A stretch of DNA of 64,000 nucleotides from Thermohalobaculum sp039816045 (lineage in GTDB: Bacteria; Pseudomonadota; Alphaproteobacteria; Rhodobacterales; Rhodobacteraceae), in assembly GCA_039816045.1 (NCBI GenBank), contig JBCBYB010000005.1, positions 123,104 through 187,103 of the forward strand. The letters run 5' to 3'. The notes under the pieces were generated by a model. It searched no databases. It saw nothing but the letters and a program-made list of their open reading frames with translations, and had not been told where the DNA came from. Positions 35,710 through 44,898 of the stretch are shown piece after piece (the first letter of the stretch is position 1; every line of letters starts with the position of its first letter). The translations under genes and the position numbers were made by a program.

Positions 35710-37488
35710 ATGCGCATGACCACCGAGGAGGCCTTTGTCAAAGTCCTCCAGATGCACGGCATCGACCAGGCTTTCGGGATCATCGGCTCGGCCATGATGC
35801 CGATCTCGGATCTGTTCCCGGCGGCCGGGATCACGTTCTGGGACTGCGCGCATGAGTGCAATGCCGGCATGATCGCCGACGGCTACACCCGTGCGTCTGG
35901 CAAGATGGCGATGGCCGTTGCGCAGAACGGCCCCGGGATCACGAACTTCGTGACGCCGATCAAGACGGCCTATTGGAACCACACCCCAATGCTGTTGGTG
36001 ACGCCCCAGGCGGCCAACAAGACCATCGGCCAGGGCGGTTTCCAGGAGATCGAGCAGATGAAGCTGTTCGAGGACATGGTCTGCTATCAGGAGGAGGTGC
36101 GTGACCCTTCCCGGATGGCCGAGGTGCTGAACCGAGTGATCGAGAAGGCCTGGCGTGGCTGCGCGCCCGCGCAGATCAACATCCCGCGCGACTACTGGAC
36201 CCAGGTGGTCGACATTGAGCTGCCGCAGATCGTGCGGCTCGAGCGGCCCTCTGGCGGCCGGACAGCGGTGGCGGAAGCCGCGGCGCTGCTCTCGGAGGCA
36301 AAGTTCCCGGTGATCTTGAACGGCGCGGGCGTTGTGATCGGCGGCGCGATCCCGGCCTCCGCCGCGCTGGCGGAGCGGCTGGATGCCCCGGTCTGCTGCG
36401 GCTACCAGCACAACGACGCGTTTCCGGGCAGCCATCCGCTCTCGGTCGGCCCGCTCGGCTACAACGGCTCGAAGGCGGCGATGGAGCTGATCGCGAAGGC
36501 CGATGTGGTGCTGGCGCTGGGGACCCGGCTGAACCCGTTCTCGACCCTGCCAGGCTATGGCATCGACTACTGGCCGAAGGACGCGAAGATCATCCAGGTC
36601 GACATCAACGCCGACCGGATCGGTCTGACCAAGAAGGTCACTGTCGGCATCCAGGGTGACGCACGCGAGGTGGCCGAGCAGATCCTCGCCCAGCTTTCGG
36701 GCACCGCTGGTGACGAGGGCCGCCAGGCGCGCAAAGACCTGATCGCGGAGACCAAGAGCCGGTGGCTGCAGCAGCTCGCCTCGATGGACCATGAGGACGA
36801 CGATCCGGGCACCAACTGGAACGAGCGCGCGCGCAACCGCGAGCCCGACCGCATGAGCCCGCGCATGGCCTGGCGCGCGATCCAAGCGGCGATGCCGAAG
36901 GACGCGATCATCTCGACCGATATCGGCAACAACTGCGCGATCGGGAACGCCTATCCGACCTTCGAGGCAGGCCGGAAGTACCTGGCGCCCGGGCTCTTCG
37001 GGCCTTGCGGGTATGGCTTGCCGGCGATCCTCGGCGCCAAGATCGGCCAGCCGGACGTGCCGGTGATCGGCTTTGCGGGCGACGGGGCGTTTGGCATCTC
37101 GATGAACGAGATGACCGCCTGCGGGCGCGGCGACTGGCCGGCGATCACCATGGTGATCTTCCGCAACTACCAGTGGGGCGCGGAGAAACGGAACACCACG
37201 CTCTGGTTCGAGGACAATTTCGTCGGCACCGAGCTGAACCTCGGCGTCGAGTATGCCAAGGTCGCCGAAGGTTGTGGCGTGCGCGGGGTGCAGGTGCGCT
37301 CGATGGAGCAGCTGACCACGGAGCTCCGCGAGTCGGTCCGGCTGCAGATGGAGGAGGGCGTCACCACCTTCATCGAATGCGTGCTGAACCAGGAGCTTGG
37401 CGAGCCCTTCCGCCGTGACGCCATGAAGAAGCCGGTGAGCGTTGCGGGTATCAGCCGCGACGACATGCAGGCCCAGCAGGTCGCCTGA
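35710..37488 (+). CDS. xsc: Sulfoacetaldehyde acetyltransferase
   Basis: 592 residues, thiamine diphosphate enzyme. It converts sulfoacetaldehyde plus phosphate to acetyl phosphate and sulfite, the last step shared by taurine, isethionate and sulfoacetate degradation. Family marks are MTTEEAFVKVLQMHGIDQAF at the start, the catalytic Glu region WDCAHECNAGMIADGY, and the ThDP motif GFAGDGAFGISMNEMTACGR near residue 455, with RNYQWGAEKRNTTLW. AGGAG precedes ATG 35710. No pta gene follows it as it does in many roseobacters. A sulfoacetate-type operon starts 9 kb downstream. Confidence 0.95.
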   Translation: MRMTTEEAFVKVLQMHGIDQAFGIIGSAMMPISDLFPAAGITFWDCAHECNAGMIADGYTRASGKMAMAVAQNGPGITNFVTPIKTAYWNHTPMLLVTPQAANKTIGQGGFQEIEQMKLFEDMVCYQEEVRDPSRMAEVLNRVIEKAWRGCAPAQINIPRDYWTQVVDIELPQIVRLERPSGGRTAVAEAAALLSEAKFPVILNGAGVVIGGAIPASAALAERLDAPVCCGYQHNDAFPGSHPLSVGPLGYNGSKAAMELIAKADVVLALGTRLNPFSTLPGYGIDYWPKDAKIIQVDINADRIGLTKKVTVGIQGDAREVAEQILAQLSGTAGDEGRQARKDLIAETKSRWLQQLASMDHEDDDPGTNWNERARNREPDRMSPRMAWRAIQAAMPKDAIISTDIGNNCAIGNAYPTFEAGRKYLAPGLFGPCGYGLPAILGAKIGQPDVPVIGFAGDGAFGISMNEMTACGRGDWPAITMVIFRNYQWGAEKRNTTLWFEDNFVGTELNLGVEYAKVAEGCGVRGVQVRSMEQLTTELRESVRLQMEEGVTTFIECVLNQELGEPFRRDAMKKPVSVAGISRDDMQAQQVA

Positions 37489-37491
37489 GCC

Positions 37492-38409
37492 TCAGCGGAT
37501 GGCAGGGGTGTCTGCCTCCGCCAACGCCTTGAAGAACCCCTCGACTGCGCGGGTGGCGGAGAAGTCCTGGTTGGTTTCTCCGACGATGCGCCGGCCGAGG
37601 CCCGAGGGGCTGGCCCCCGGCCAGGTGTGGCCCGCCCCCTCGACCACATAGTGGATGAGCGGGGCGGCACAGCCCTGATAGGTCCGCCGCGCCGCAGTTG
37701 AGTTGTCCGATGGGGAGCGATCGGGCAATGCCTCCTCGGCGAACCCCGCGCAGCCATTGCGGGCCGCCAGCCGCGCCACAGTCTCGTCGATCGGCCGCAC
37801 CCAGCCACGCTCCCGGATCAGCGGGTTCCAGCCGCCGATGCGCCCGCCGCCCGGGGGGACGATGTCATCTTCGGTCCCGTGCATCACCATGATCGGGACG
37901 GCGGGACCGTCCGGACAGTCGTAGCCGTCGGGGAAGCTCGCGATCGCGATGGCAGCCCCCGCGACAAGATCGGGGGCGTCGCACACAAGGCGCAGCACCA
38001 TCATCCCCCCGATGGAAGGGCCGGCGAAATAGACCCGTTTCGGGTCGATCCGCCCCTCGGCGGCCAAAGCCCCGATCAAAGCGCGCAGAAACCCAATATC
38101 ATCCGCCGTGTCGAAAGGATCGCCCCAGCTGTCGACCCGTCCGTCGTTCCAGTCGCCAAGGGCGGAGGGCCAAAGGACCACCCATCCCTCTCGGGCAAGT
38201 TGCACCTTCGCTTTCCGCCGCACCGTCATCGGCCCCGCGAGACCGCCATGGAGCGCGACCAGCACCGGGGCGTTGCGCGCATCGCTCGGCGCGTCCATCA
38301 GCGCTTCGCGAACCTCCCCATCGTAGTCCAACGAAAGGCGACGGGTTTCGAACGCTGTTGCCGAAGTGACCACGAGCATGAGGGCGACTGAGAGACCAAA
38401 AACGCGCAT
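37492..38409 (-). CDS. Exported polyhydroxybutyrate depolymerase-like hydrolase
   Basis: 305 residues with a signal peptide (MRVFGLSVALMLVVTSATAF). Alpha/beta-hydrolase with the LpqC/PHB depolymerase order: VALHGGLAGPMTVRR, nucleophile Ser in YFAGPSIGGMMVLRLV (G-x-S-x-G), Asp in MVMHGTEDDIVPPGG and His in VVEGAGHTWPGA. Four cysteines suggest disulfides. It could act on oligoesters, xylan ferulate or short-chain esters outside the cytoplasm. The ATG at 38409 is chosen because it starts a signal peptide; in-frame sequence upstream is not convincing. Convergent with xsc. Confidence 0.85.
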   Translation of the reverse strand: MRVFGLSVALMLVVTSATAFETRRLSLDYDGEVREALMDAPSDARNAPVLVALHGGLAGPMTVRRKAKVQLAREGWVVLWPSALGDWNDGRVDSWGDPFDTADDIGFLRALIGALAAEGRIDPKRVYFAGPSIGGMMVLRLVCDAPDLVAGAAIAIASFPDGYDCPDGPAVPIMVMHGTEDDIVPPGGGRIGGWNPLIRERGWVRPIDETVARLAARNGCAGFAEEALPDRSPSDNSTAARRTYQGCAAPLIHYVVEGAGHTWPGASPSGLGRRIVGETNQDFSATRAVEGFFKALAEADTPAIR

Positions 38410-38744
38410 CTGACGCTCCCGTTCCGGCTGAGGGGTCGGTCGTGGCTTTCCCAACCTAAAAGTTGCGCGCCGCTCTCGACGGTCAAGTCACATCCGCGCG
38501 ACAGTCATGAACCTGCCACCTTCGCCGAAGATCGTTGATCGTGACGTGCCGCGGCGTTAGCTTGGAGGGGCTCTTGTTCAGAGGTTTATCGGTCGATGTG
38601 TGTGGGATCCCGTGAGTGTGGGAGCGAGCGGCGAAGATCCCCGGCCGATTCAGAGCATAAGAGACCGTGCCCCGCACTGCGCAGGTCACGCCATGAGCGG
38701 CTTCGACCGACATGGCGCGTATGCTTTTTACATGGGAGATCCCG
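38410..38744. other. Intergenic region upstream of the coiled-coil locus
   Basis: 335 bases between divergent genes. No terminator, small gene or known binding site was recognised. TTGATC and TTAGCT at about 38534-38561 (16 bases apart) are a weak sigma-70-like pair that could start the three-gene transcript. GGGAGAT just before 38745 is the ribosome-binding site. Confidence 0.35.
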
Positions 38745-41588
38745 ATGACCAGTTCTGTCGACACCCAGGGCCGCCAAGCGCTTACCGCGCAACAGGAGGC
38801 TTGGACCGATGCGGTGATGAAGCTGCTGAAGCTCTCGGGGCAGAAGCGCAAGCAGATGAAGAAAGAGAAGGGGATCCGCATTTGGAGCACCGACTCACTG
38901 CACAACCGCTATTCGGAGGCCTACGAGCGCTCGGTCATCGAGGATCGCACGGCGGCGGAGAAGCGCCTTGAGGACAACGAGAAGGAGCTGGAAGACCTGC
39001 GCCTCGAGATCATCGAGAAGACCAAGACCGCGACCCAGGAGGAGCTGCAAGAGCTCGAGGAACGGCGCGAAGAGTTAATCGAGGAGATCGAAGAGGACAA
39101 GACCGCCCTCGAGTTGATGGACAGCACCAAGATGCGCCTCGACACCCTCGACGAGGTGGAAGGCGATCTCAGCGGACAGTTGGACACTCTCGGTGAGGAG
39201 ATCACCGAGCTTCAGCGCATCGTCGACGAGGCCTTCCCCAATCGCCAGGACGCCATCGACGGGCTGAACACGCAGGAGGCCGACCGCTTCAGGTTCGAGC
39301 ACGATGCGATCGCGAAACAGATCGAAGACTCCTTGCTCCGCGTCTTCGAGTTGAAACGGATCGTGCCTGGCCCGGACAACACGACCATCGAACAGGTCCG
39401 GAACTACACGCAAATCAACAAGACCGAGTACGCCATCCTCTACGGGATGCTAGAGAAGGCCGAGCTGCTGTTTCTCGCGCCGGACTCCGGCTTGAAGGAG
39501 GCGATGATCGAGCTCGAGCGCACCCGCCGGAAGCTGGCCGAGTTCGTGGCCGCGCGGCGCGGTTGGACTGCTGTCTACTCACCGACCAAGGAATCGACAC
39601 CGGTCGACGGGTTCTTGCGGTCAATCGAGGGCAAAGCCGCGCTGCTGCAAACCAAGGGCTATGCCCATGCGGCGGATCAGCTGTTGCTCCAGCACTCCAT
39701 GCTCGAGACCCAAGTCCAGCGCCAAGCCAAGACCGATCCGTCGCAGATCGCGCCAAAGTTTCTCGCCTCGATCCAGAACCTGATCGAACAGGCCGACCGC
39801 GAATACGAGCTGATGAAGGAGGTCGAAGCGGAGCTGGCGAAGGTCGAGGTTGCGATCCGGACCTTCAAGGCAAACGGCAAGGACGGCTTTGCCCACCGGG
39901 CTCAGACCCAGCTCGAGAGCTTTGACCGCGACAGGCCGCTCAGCGAATGCCTGGAGGACGCGAGGAGCCTCGTCTCGCGCTACGAAGGATTGGCGGGCCG
40001 CGATCTCGACGAGCAGCTCGAAGACGAGACCGAGATTAATCGCGAGCAGCTGGAATCCCGGCTCGAGACCCTCCGCGAGACCTACGACTCGCTCTTCAAG
40101 CATGAGAAAGACGGGTCGGTGAAGATGATCATCGACACCCAGACCCGGGACGAAAAGGGCGCCAAAAAATATGAGTACCGGAAGGTGCCGCGCGAAGCGA
40201 TCCGCGAGTTCGAGCTGATGATGCAAGGGGCCGAGCAGCTCTTGGAGAGTGGCTCCGTCGACGCGCTCAAAAAGGCCGAGATGTGGTTGGCCGGCACCCA
40301 AACGGCCATCGACAATGTCAAACGCACGCCGGATCTCTATTCCCGGCTGCAATACCGCTATGACGCCCTCAAGAACGAGCTCAACGCCGTCTCCAAAAAA
40401 TATGCGCAGTTCGGTGTGGGTGAACGGGCCGAGTTGATGCAGGAGCTCGGCGAGTGTGAGAAGGACCTCAAGACGGTTTTCCAGGCCGAGCTCGAGAGCC
40501 GCCTCAGCAACCTCGAAAGCGATGTTCGGCGACACAGGGAGACCTGCAGAAAACTGAAAGCCCAACACAAGGCTCTGACCAAAGAGGCCAAAGCGATCAA
40601 AGGGCTGCTCGATGATCTCGGCAAGCTGCTGGTGAGCGAGACCAAGAAGGGCAATATGCCCGTCGAATACGACGGCTATTGGGGGGGCATGCGCGCGGAG
40701 CTGAAGACCATCGAGGGCAAGATCGAACGCGGTCAGAAGTCGACGCTGAACGAGGCCAAGACCGAGTTGCCCAAGCTGCGCACCAAGGCTGAGCGGATGC
40801 TCCAGATCTTCCGACGCATCATTGCCGGCAAGGACAACGATCGCAAGGATCTGCTGGATTTCACCGCCTTCATGCGCGACTGCCGGGCCGGCCAGAAGAC
40901 CCACACGGAAAGCGAGGCGGTCCACGAGGACTACACCGATTTCAAGAAGGATCTCGAGACCGACATCAAGACCCTCGTGAAAAAGCTCAAGAAGCTCAAG
41001 ATGGATCCGAGCGACGCCGAAGTGCTCGAGCAGCGCCGCTCGACCGTGCGCACCCAGATCAAAGGGAGCAAGGATTACCCCCATGGCCTCGCCGAGATGC
41101 GCAAGATCCGGGAGGACTATAACAAGCTCAAGCGCGAGGCGGATCTCGCGCAGGAGATGGTCGACAAGAGCCTTGTTGAGGTGGCGCGCGACGTCCAATC
41201 GAAAGTGAGGACCTTCCGGGAGGAGATCACCGGCTTCCTCGCGGACACAGTCGAGCCTGCGGGCGGCGACGACTATGACGACGTCGACACAGACAAGGTC
41301 TCGACTTTCCTCACCATGCTCAACACGGCGGTGCCCGATGCCAAGGTCAATGATCTGGTTTCCAAGAGCGCGATCGTGGCTGATGGCGAGCAATCGCTGG
41401 ACGACCGCAAGCTGGCGCGTCGTGTGGCTCTGGCCGCCTTGCGCGCGTTAATGCAGGTGTTCGACGGCTTCCCCGCCATGGCGCATTACCGGGCCAATCC
41501 GTTTGGGGGCTCGGAGTCTGTCGGGACCCTTAAGCGGGTGCTGCCGCGGCTCGAGATCAAGCTGCTGACCGCCCTGCCCAAAAGCTGA
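38745..41588 (+). CDS. Large coiled-coil protein, first gene of a three-gene locus of unknown function
   Basis: 947 residues, extremely rich in Glu, Lys, Arg and Leu and predicted almost wholly helical. The stretch from about 75 to 155 (for example NEKELEDLRLEIIEKT, EELQELEERREELIEEIEED) is an obvious coiled coil; further heptad-like stretches follow at about 330-480 and 560-830. No signal peptide, membrane helix, Walker motif or catalytic motif is visible. A short acidic DDYDDVD loop precedes a C-terminal globular-looking part (LARRVALAALRALMQVFDGFPAMAHY). GGGAG six bases upstream sets ATG 38745 over two in-frame ATGs upstream. It is not an SMC protein: there is no ATPase head. I do not recognise a family. 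Confidence 0.85.
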   Translation: MTSSVDTQGRQALTAQQEAWTDAVMKLLKLSGQKRKQMKKEKGIRIWSTDSLHNRYSEAYERSVIEDRTAAEKRLEDNEKELEDLRLEIIEKTKTATQEELQELEERREELIEEIEEDKTALELMDSTKMRLDTLDEVEGDLSGQLDTLGEEITELQRIVDEAFPNRQDAIDGLNTQEADRFRFEHDAIAKQIEDSLLRVFELKRIVPGPDNTTIEQVRNYTQINKTEYAILYGMLEKAELLFLAPDSGLKEAMIELERTRRKLAEFVAARRGWTAVYSPTKESTPVDGFLRSIEGKAALLQTKGYAHAADQLLLQHSMLETQVQRQAKTDPSQIAPKFLASIQNLIEQADREYELMKEVEAELAKVEVAIRTFKANGKDGFAHRAQTQLESFDRDRPLSECLEDARSLVSRYEGLAGRDLDEQLEDETEINREQLESRLETLRETYDSLFKHEKDGSVKMIIDTQTRDEKGAKKYEYRKVPREAIREFELMMQGAEQLLESGSVDALKKAEMWLAGTQTAIDNVKRTPDLYSRLQYRYDALKNELNAVSKKYAQFGVGERAELMQELGECEKDLKTVFQAELESRLSNLESDVRRHRETCRKLKAQHKALTKEAKAIKGLLDDLGKLLVSETKKGNMPVEYDGYWGGMRAELKTIEGKIERGQKSTLNEAKTELPKLRTKAERMLQIFRRIIAGKDNDRKDLLDFTAFMRDCRAGQKTHTESEAVHEDYTDFKKDLETDIKTLVKKLKKLKMDPSDAEVLEQRRSTVRTQIKGSKDYPHGLAEMRKIREDYNKLKREADLAQEMVDKSLVEVARDVQSKVRTFREEITGFLADTVEPAGGDDYDDVDTDKVSTFLTMLNTAVPDAKVNDLVSKSAIVADGEQSLDDRKLARRVALAALRALMQVFDGFPAMAHYRANPFGGSESVGTLKRVLPRLEIKLLTALPKS

Positions 41589-41622
41589 TCCCATTTCAAA
41601 CAGAGATTGAAGGAGAGCCCCA

Positions 41623-44600
41623 ATGGCTTTCGATGAGGCCCAGAAGACCTGGATCGGCAAGATCACCGGCGGGTTTGAGACCGATGCCGTGGATTATGCT
41701 GCTGTCGCCACGAAAATGGAGAAGAAGCGCGAGAAACTCGACGCGTTGATGCGCGAGCTGGAAGACAGCGGCCTGCGCGACGAATTGAAGGAGGCCAACG
41801 AGGCCCTGACCGTCGAATGGGACGAGGAGCAGAAAGGGCATTTCTGGAACGACAAGAAGAAAGAAATGCAGTGGATGACCGGCGATCGCGACGAGGAGAT
41901 CGACACCGTCCACGACCTCAAGGGCAAGTACAAGGTTGACCCCGAGAAAGCCCGGCGCGTTCAGGAAGCGCACGCCAAGCTGATTGCGCTCCAAAAAAAG
42001 ATGGAAGAGGCCACGGACGACGAGGGCAACCCACTCTTCACCGAGAAAGACATCGAGCGCGAGCTCTGGTCGCCGCTGGTGCGCGCCGACGTGATCCCGT
42101 CGAACGCGGTGGCCGACAAGTACAGCCAGGAGGCGCAGGTTTGGAACGGGGCCTGCAAGCTCTATGAGGAGAAACTCACCGACTACACCAAGACGGCTTC
42201 GAAATACGATCAGGTCCAGCGGGGGATGCGGATCGGCGCGGCGACGGTGTCCATGGTCGGTACGGTGGCGATGGAGTCCGTCAAAGCGGCCAACTTCGAG
42301 GCGATGTCGATCAGCCGTGGGGACACTCAGGACTTCAAGGACCTGACCAAGGACGGCGCTCCGCTCAAAGGCGTCAAGCCGGAGGATATCCCGACCGATC
42401 CGACCGCAAAGGCCGAGTTCGCCGCGCAGAAAGGCGTTTCCCCGGAACAGCTCGACTTCTTCGCGAAACACAGCAAGAAGCTCGATCAGGCCAAGGAAGC
42501 CCAAGAGAAGATGGCCTACACCCAGTTGGCGGTGGGTCTGATCAATGGCGGTCTCGCGATCGCCGACAAGGCGCTCGACAAGCCCTCGAAGAAAAAGGGC
42601 TGGGCAATCGGCGAGGCGATCTACGACGCCGTGTCCAAAGCGGCGACCGACAGCATCTCGGCCGCAATGGCGACGGTGAAGACCGACAACCCGACGCTGG
42701 CCAGCGACACGAACTACAAGACAATGATGGGTCAGATCACCAATCTGACCAATTACGGCTTCAAGGCGGGCAAGCTTGTGTTCCGCGCCGCTGAACTGGG
42801 CGAGGCCTATGCCTCGGGCGACAGCGCAGGCGCCAAGAAAGCCGCGTTCGCCATGGTCGCCTCGGTAGCGGGCGCGGTTGGCAATGCGGTGGCCGCTTTC
42901 GACCGCGCGGGAGCCCCCGAGGAGGGCGGCACCGACGGCGTCTATACCCGCACGGGCGCCTATATCGAGGCCGGCATCCTCGCCGCGGCCAACACCGGCA
43001 AGATCGTCGCCGAGATCGTGGATGCAAAGCGCAACGGGCGCGAGGTGAACATCGCGGCCATTGTCGGGGCGATCGGGTTGACCGCAATCGGTCCGGTGAT
43101 GGCCGGCACCTATGACCCGCTGTCCGAAGCGTCGCGTGAGGACACCACCGGCGGCACGCTCGGCGTGTTCAAGGAAAGCCCCGAGGAGAAGGAGGCCCGG
43201 CTCAAGAAGCTCAACGGTGCCATCGCCAAGGCGGGCGGCAAGAGCATGGACCCGGCGGCGATGCTGTCGCTCTTCCAGGGTGGCTTGACCGACGAAGCGG
43301 CGATGAAGGCCAAGCTTGCCGAGGAGGTCGCTGAAGAGGAAGCGGAGCTCCGCAAGAAGGAACTCTCGGAGTTCCAGAAGAGCTTGGAGGACGAGGAAAC
43401 CTGCCAAGAGTTCGTGGACAAGATCAAGCGTGAGGCGGATCTCTCGGCTGGCGCGCTCCAGAAGCTCATGGAAGAGGCCAACCCTCCGGTTGACGACCTC
43501 GAGGACGAAGCCAAGGCCAAGAAAGCAATGGAGGCGATGGACAAGCTCATCGCCGAGGCGGCAGCGCTCAACGCCAAATGGGACATGGTCAACTCCCTGA
43601 CGGGCGGCGCGACAGGCATCCTTGTCGCTGCGCTTCCTGTGGCGGGGCTGGCCGCCGCCATCCAGAAGCTGGCGATGGATGTTGCGATCCTGGTGCGCAA
43701 ATCGGTCGAGCTGAACAAGTGGCTCGACAACATGGCGCTGACTTACGGCAACTCCTCGGTCTATGGCCCGGCCATCGCGGGGCGGCTGGCGAGCGCCAAG
43801 GTGCAGTTCAGCCAGGCCACGGTTATGTCGATCTTCTCCGCCGTCGGTGTCGTCAGCGAGTCGATGAAGCTCGCCGACATGACCGGCATCTCGACCGGGG
43901 TCTCGATTGCCAACAACATGGCCCGCGCGCTGACCGAGTGGGGTTACAAGATGGCCAAGGAGGCCGAGTGCGAGGCCGGCTGGCAACTCTACAAGAGCGC
44001 GCGCGCCAGTCCGGGCGACCGCAAGAAGGCCCGCAAGGCGATGAAGTGGAACTCCACGCTCTCGAAATGCGTGCTGGCCTATGGCATCGTCATGGACGGA
44101 GACCCCATCGCCAAGGAGGTGGCGCGCAGCTGCGGCATGACACCGGAGGTGCTCGCCGATCAGAAGGACGTCTGCCAGAAGGTCGTCACCTATTTCGAGA
44201 CGCTCTACAGCGACGACGCCGTGATCCTGCGACGCATTCCACTGACCAAAGACTGGCATCCCGGCATGCCCTACCTCGCCTTCGACAGCTGGGTGCGATT
44301 CAAGGCGGCAGCGGCGAACCGGGCCAAGCCACCGATCTCAGACCCCTCGACCAAGACGCCGGTGATCGACGGTTGCTTTTCCCGCCTGCGCGCCACCGTA
44401 GGGATGGACGGCGACTACGGCTCGAGCCGCGACAAGAAGTGGCCCGACTACAGCCCGACCAACGACGAGGACATGCTCGACAAGGCGAGCGAGGCCTACC
44501 GCGAGTGGTTGAGCAGTGTGAAGGTCGATCTCGACAAGCTGATGCAGGCGCTTTCGGCCTATAGCCCCGTTACCGGGCCCTGTCCGGAGGACGAAGAGGA

Positions 44601-44832
44601 AAAATGGACCGACGGCCTCCGCCATGCGGGCTTCCTCGATGTCATCGACAGCTACGCGGCACAAGCGGCGATGATGAAGGGCGAGGTCGACTATGACATC
44701 CTGCAATACGATGCGCTGCGCAAGAGCATCGCGGGCCGGGCACAATTGCTGCAGGCCCAGCTCAACGTGATCGACGAGGAACTCGAGGAAACCGAGGAGC
44801 CCGAGGACACCGAGGAGCAACAGGACAATTGA
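41623..44832 (+). CDS. Large helical protein with hydrophobic segments, second gene of the locus
   Basis: 1069 residues, 35 bases after the first gene, AAGGAG upstream. Mostly charged helices, but with several Gly/Ala-rich hydrophobic stretches: about 200-222 (MRIGAATVSMVGTVAMESV), 300-317, 407-426 (AAFAMVASVAGAVGNAVAAF), 476-497 (VNIAAIVGAIGLTAIGPVMA) and 662-692 (GILVAALPVAGLAAAIQKLA). These are short, glycine-rich and more like amphipathic pore-forming or membrane-inserting helices than standard transmembrane spans. Cysteines occur singly through the C-terminal half. It ends in a Glu/Asp-rich tail (EELEETEEPEDTEEQQDN). No signal peptide; no known family. A membrane-active component is an inference from composition only. 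Confidence 0.85.
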   Translation: MAFDEAQKTWIGKITGGFETDAVDYAAVATKMEKKREKLDALMRELEDSGLRDELKEANEALTVEWDEEQKGHFWNDKKKEMQWMTGDRDEEIDTVHDLKGKYKVDPEKARRVQEAHAKLIALQKKMEEATDDEGNPLFTEKDIERELWSPLVRADVIPSNAVADKYSQEAQVWNGACKLYEEKLTDYTKTASKYDQVQRGMRIGAATVSMVGTVAMESVKAANFEAMSISRGDTQDFKDLTKDGAPLKGVKPEDIPTDPTAKAEFAAQKGVSPEQLDFFAKHSKKLDQAKEAQEKMAYTQLAVGLINGGLAIADKALDKPSKKKGWAIGEAIYDAVSKAATDSISAAMATVKTDNPTLASDTNYKTMMGQITNLTNYGFKAGKLVFRAAELGEAYASGDSAGAKKAAFAMVASVAGAVGNAVAAFDRAGAPEEGGTDGVYTRTGAYIEAGILAAANTGKIVAEIVDAKRNGREVNIAAIVGAIGLTAIGPVMAGTYDPLSEASREDTTGGTLGVFKESPEEKEARLKKLNGAIAKAGGKSMDPAAMLSLFQGGLTDEAAMKAKLAEEVAEEEAELRKKELSEFQKSLEDEETCQEFVDKIKREADLSAGALQKLMEEANPPVDDLEDEAKAKKAMEAMDKLIAEAAALNAKWDMVNSLTGGATGILVAALPVAGLAAAIQKLAMDVAILVRKSVELNKWLDNMALTYGNSSVYGPAIAGRLASAKVQFSQATVMSIFSAVGVVSESMKLADMTGISTGVSIANNMARALTEWGYKMAKEAECEAGWQLYKSARASPGDRKKARKAMKWNSTLSKCVLAYGIVMDGDPIAKEVARSCGMTPEVLADQKDVCQKVVTYFETLYSDDAVILRRIPLTKDWHPGMPYLAFDSWVRFKAAAANRAKPPISDPSTKTPVIDGCFSRLRATVGMDGDYGSSRDKKWPDYSPTNDEDMLDKASEAYREWLSSVKVDLDKLMQALSAYSPVTGPCPEDEEEKWTDGLRHAGFLDVIDSYAAQAAMMKGEVDYDILQYDALRKSIAGRAQLLQAQLNVIDEELEETEEPEDTEEQQDN

Positions 44833-44898
44833 GGATGCCCGGGCTTCGGCGCGCCTTTGCGCAGACGCCGGCCCGCCACGCACAAGGAGATGTCTGCC

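Noticed and set aside
39621..41393. Antisense open frame of 590 codons over the first coiled-coil gene
   Set aside because: Produced by reading Glu/Lys/Leu-rich codons backwards; no ribosome-binding site and no domain-like blocks.
38745..41588. SMC/Rad50-type chromosome protein
   Set aside because: Coiled coil is similar in look, but there is no Walker A/B head, hinge or ABC signature.
41596..44259. Antisense open frame of 887 codons over the second helical gene
   Set aside because: Composition (His/Arg/Leu/Gly repeats) is that of a shadow frame; the plus-strand gene has a strong ribosome-binding site and operon position.
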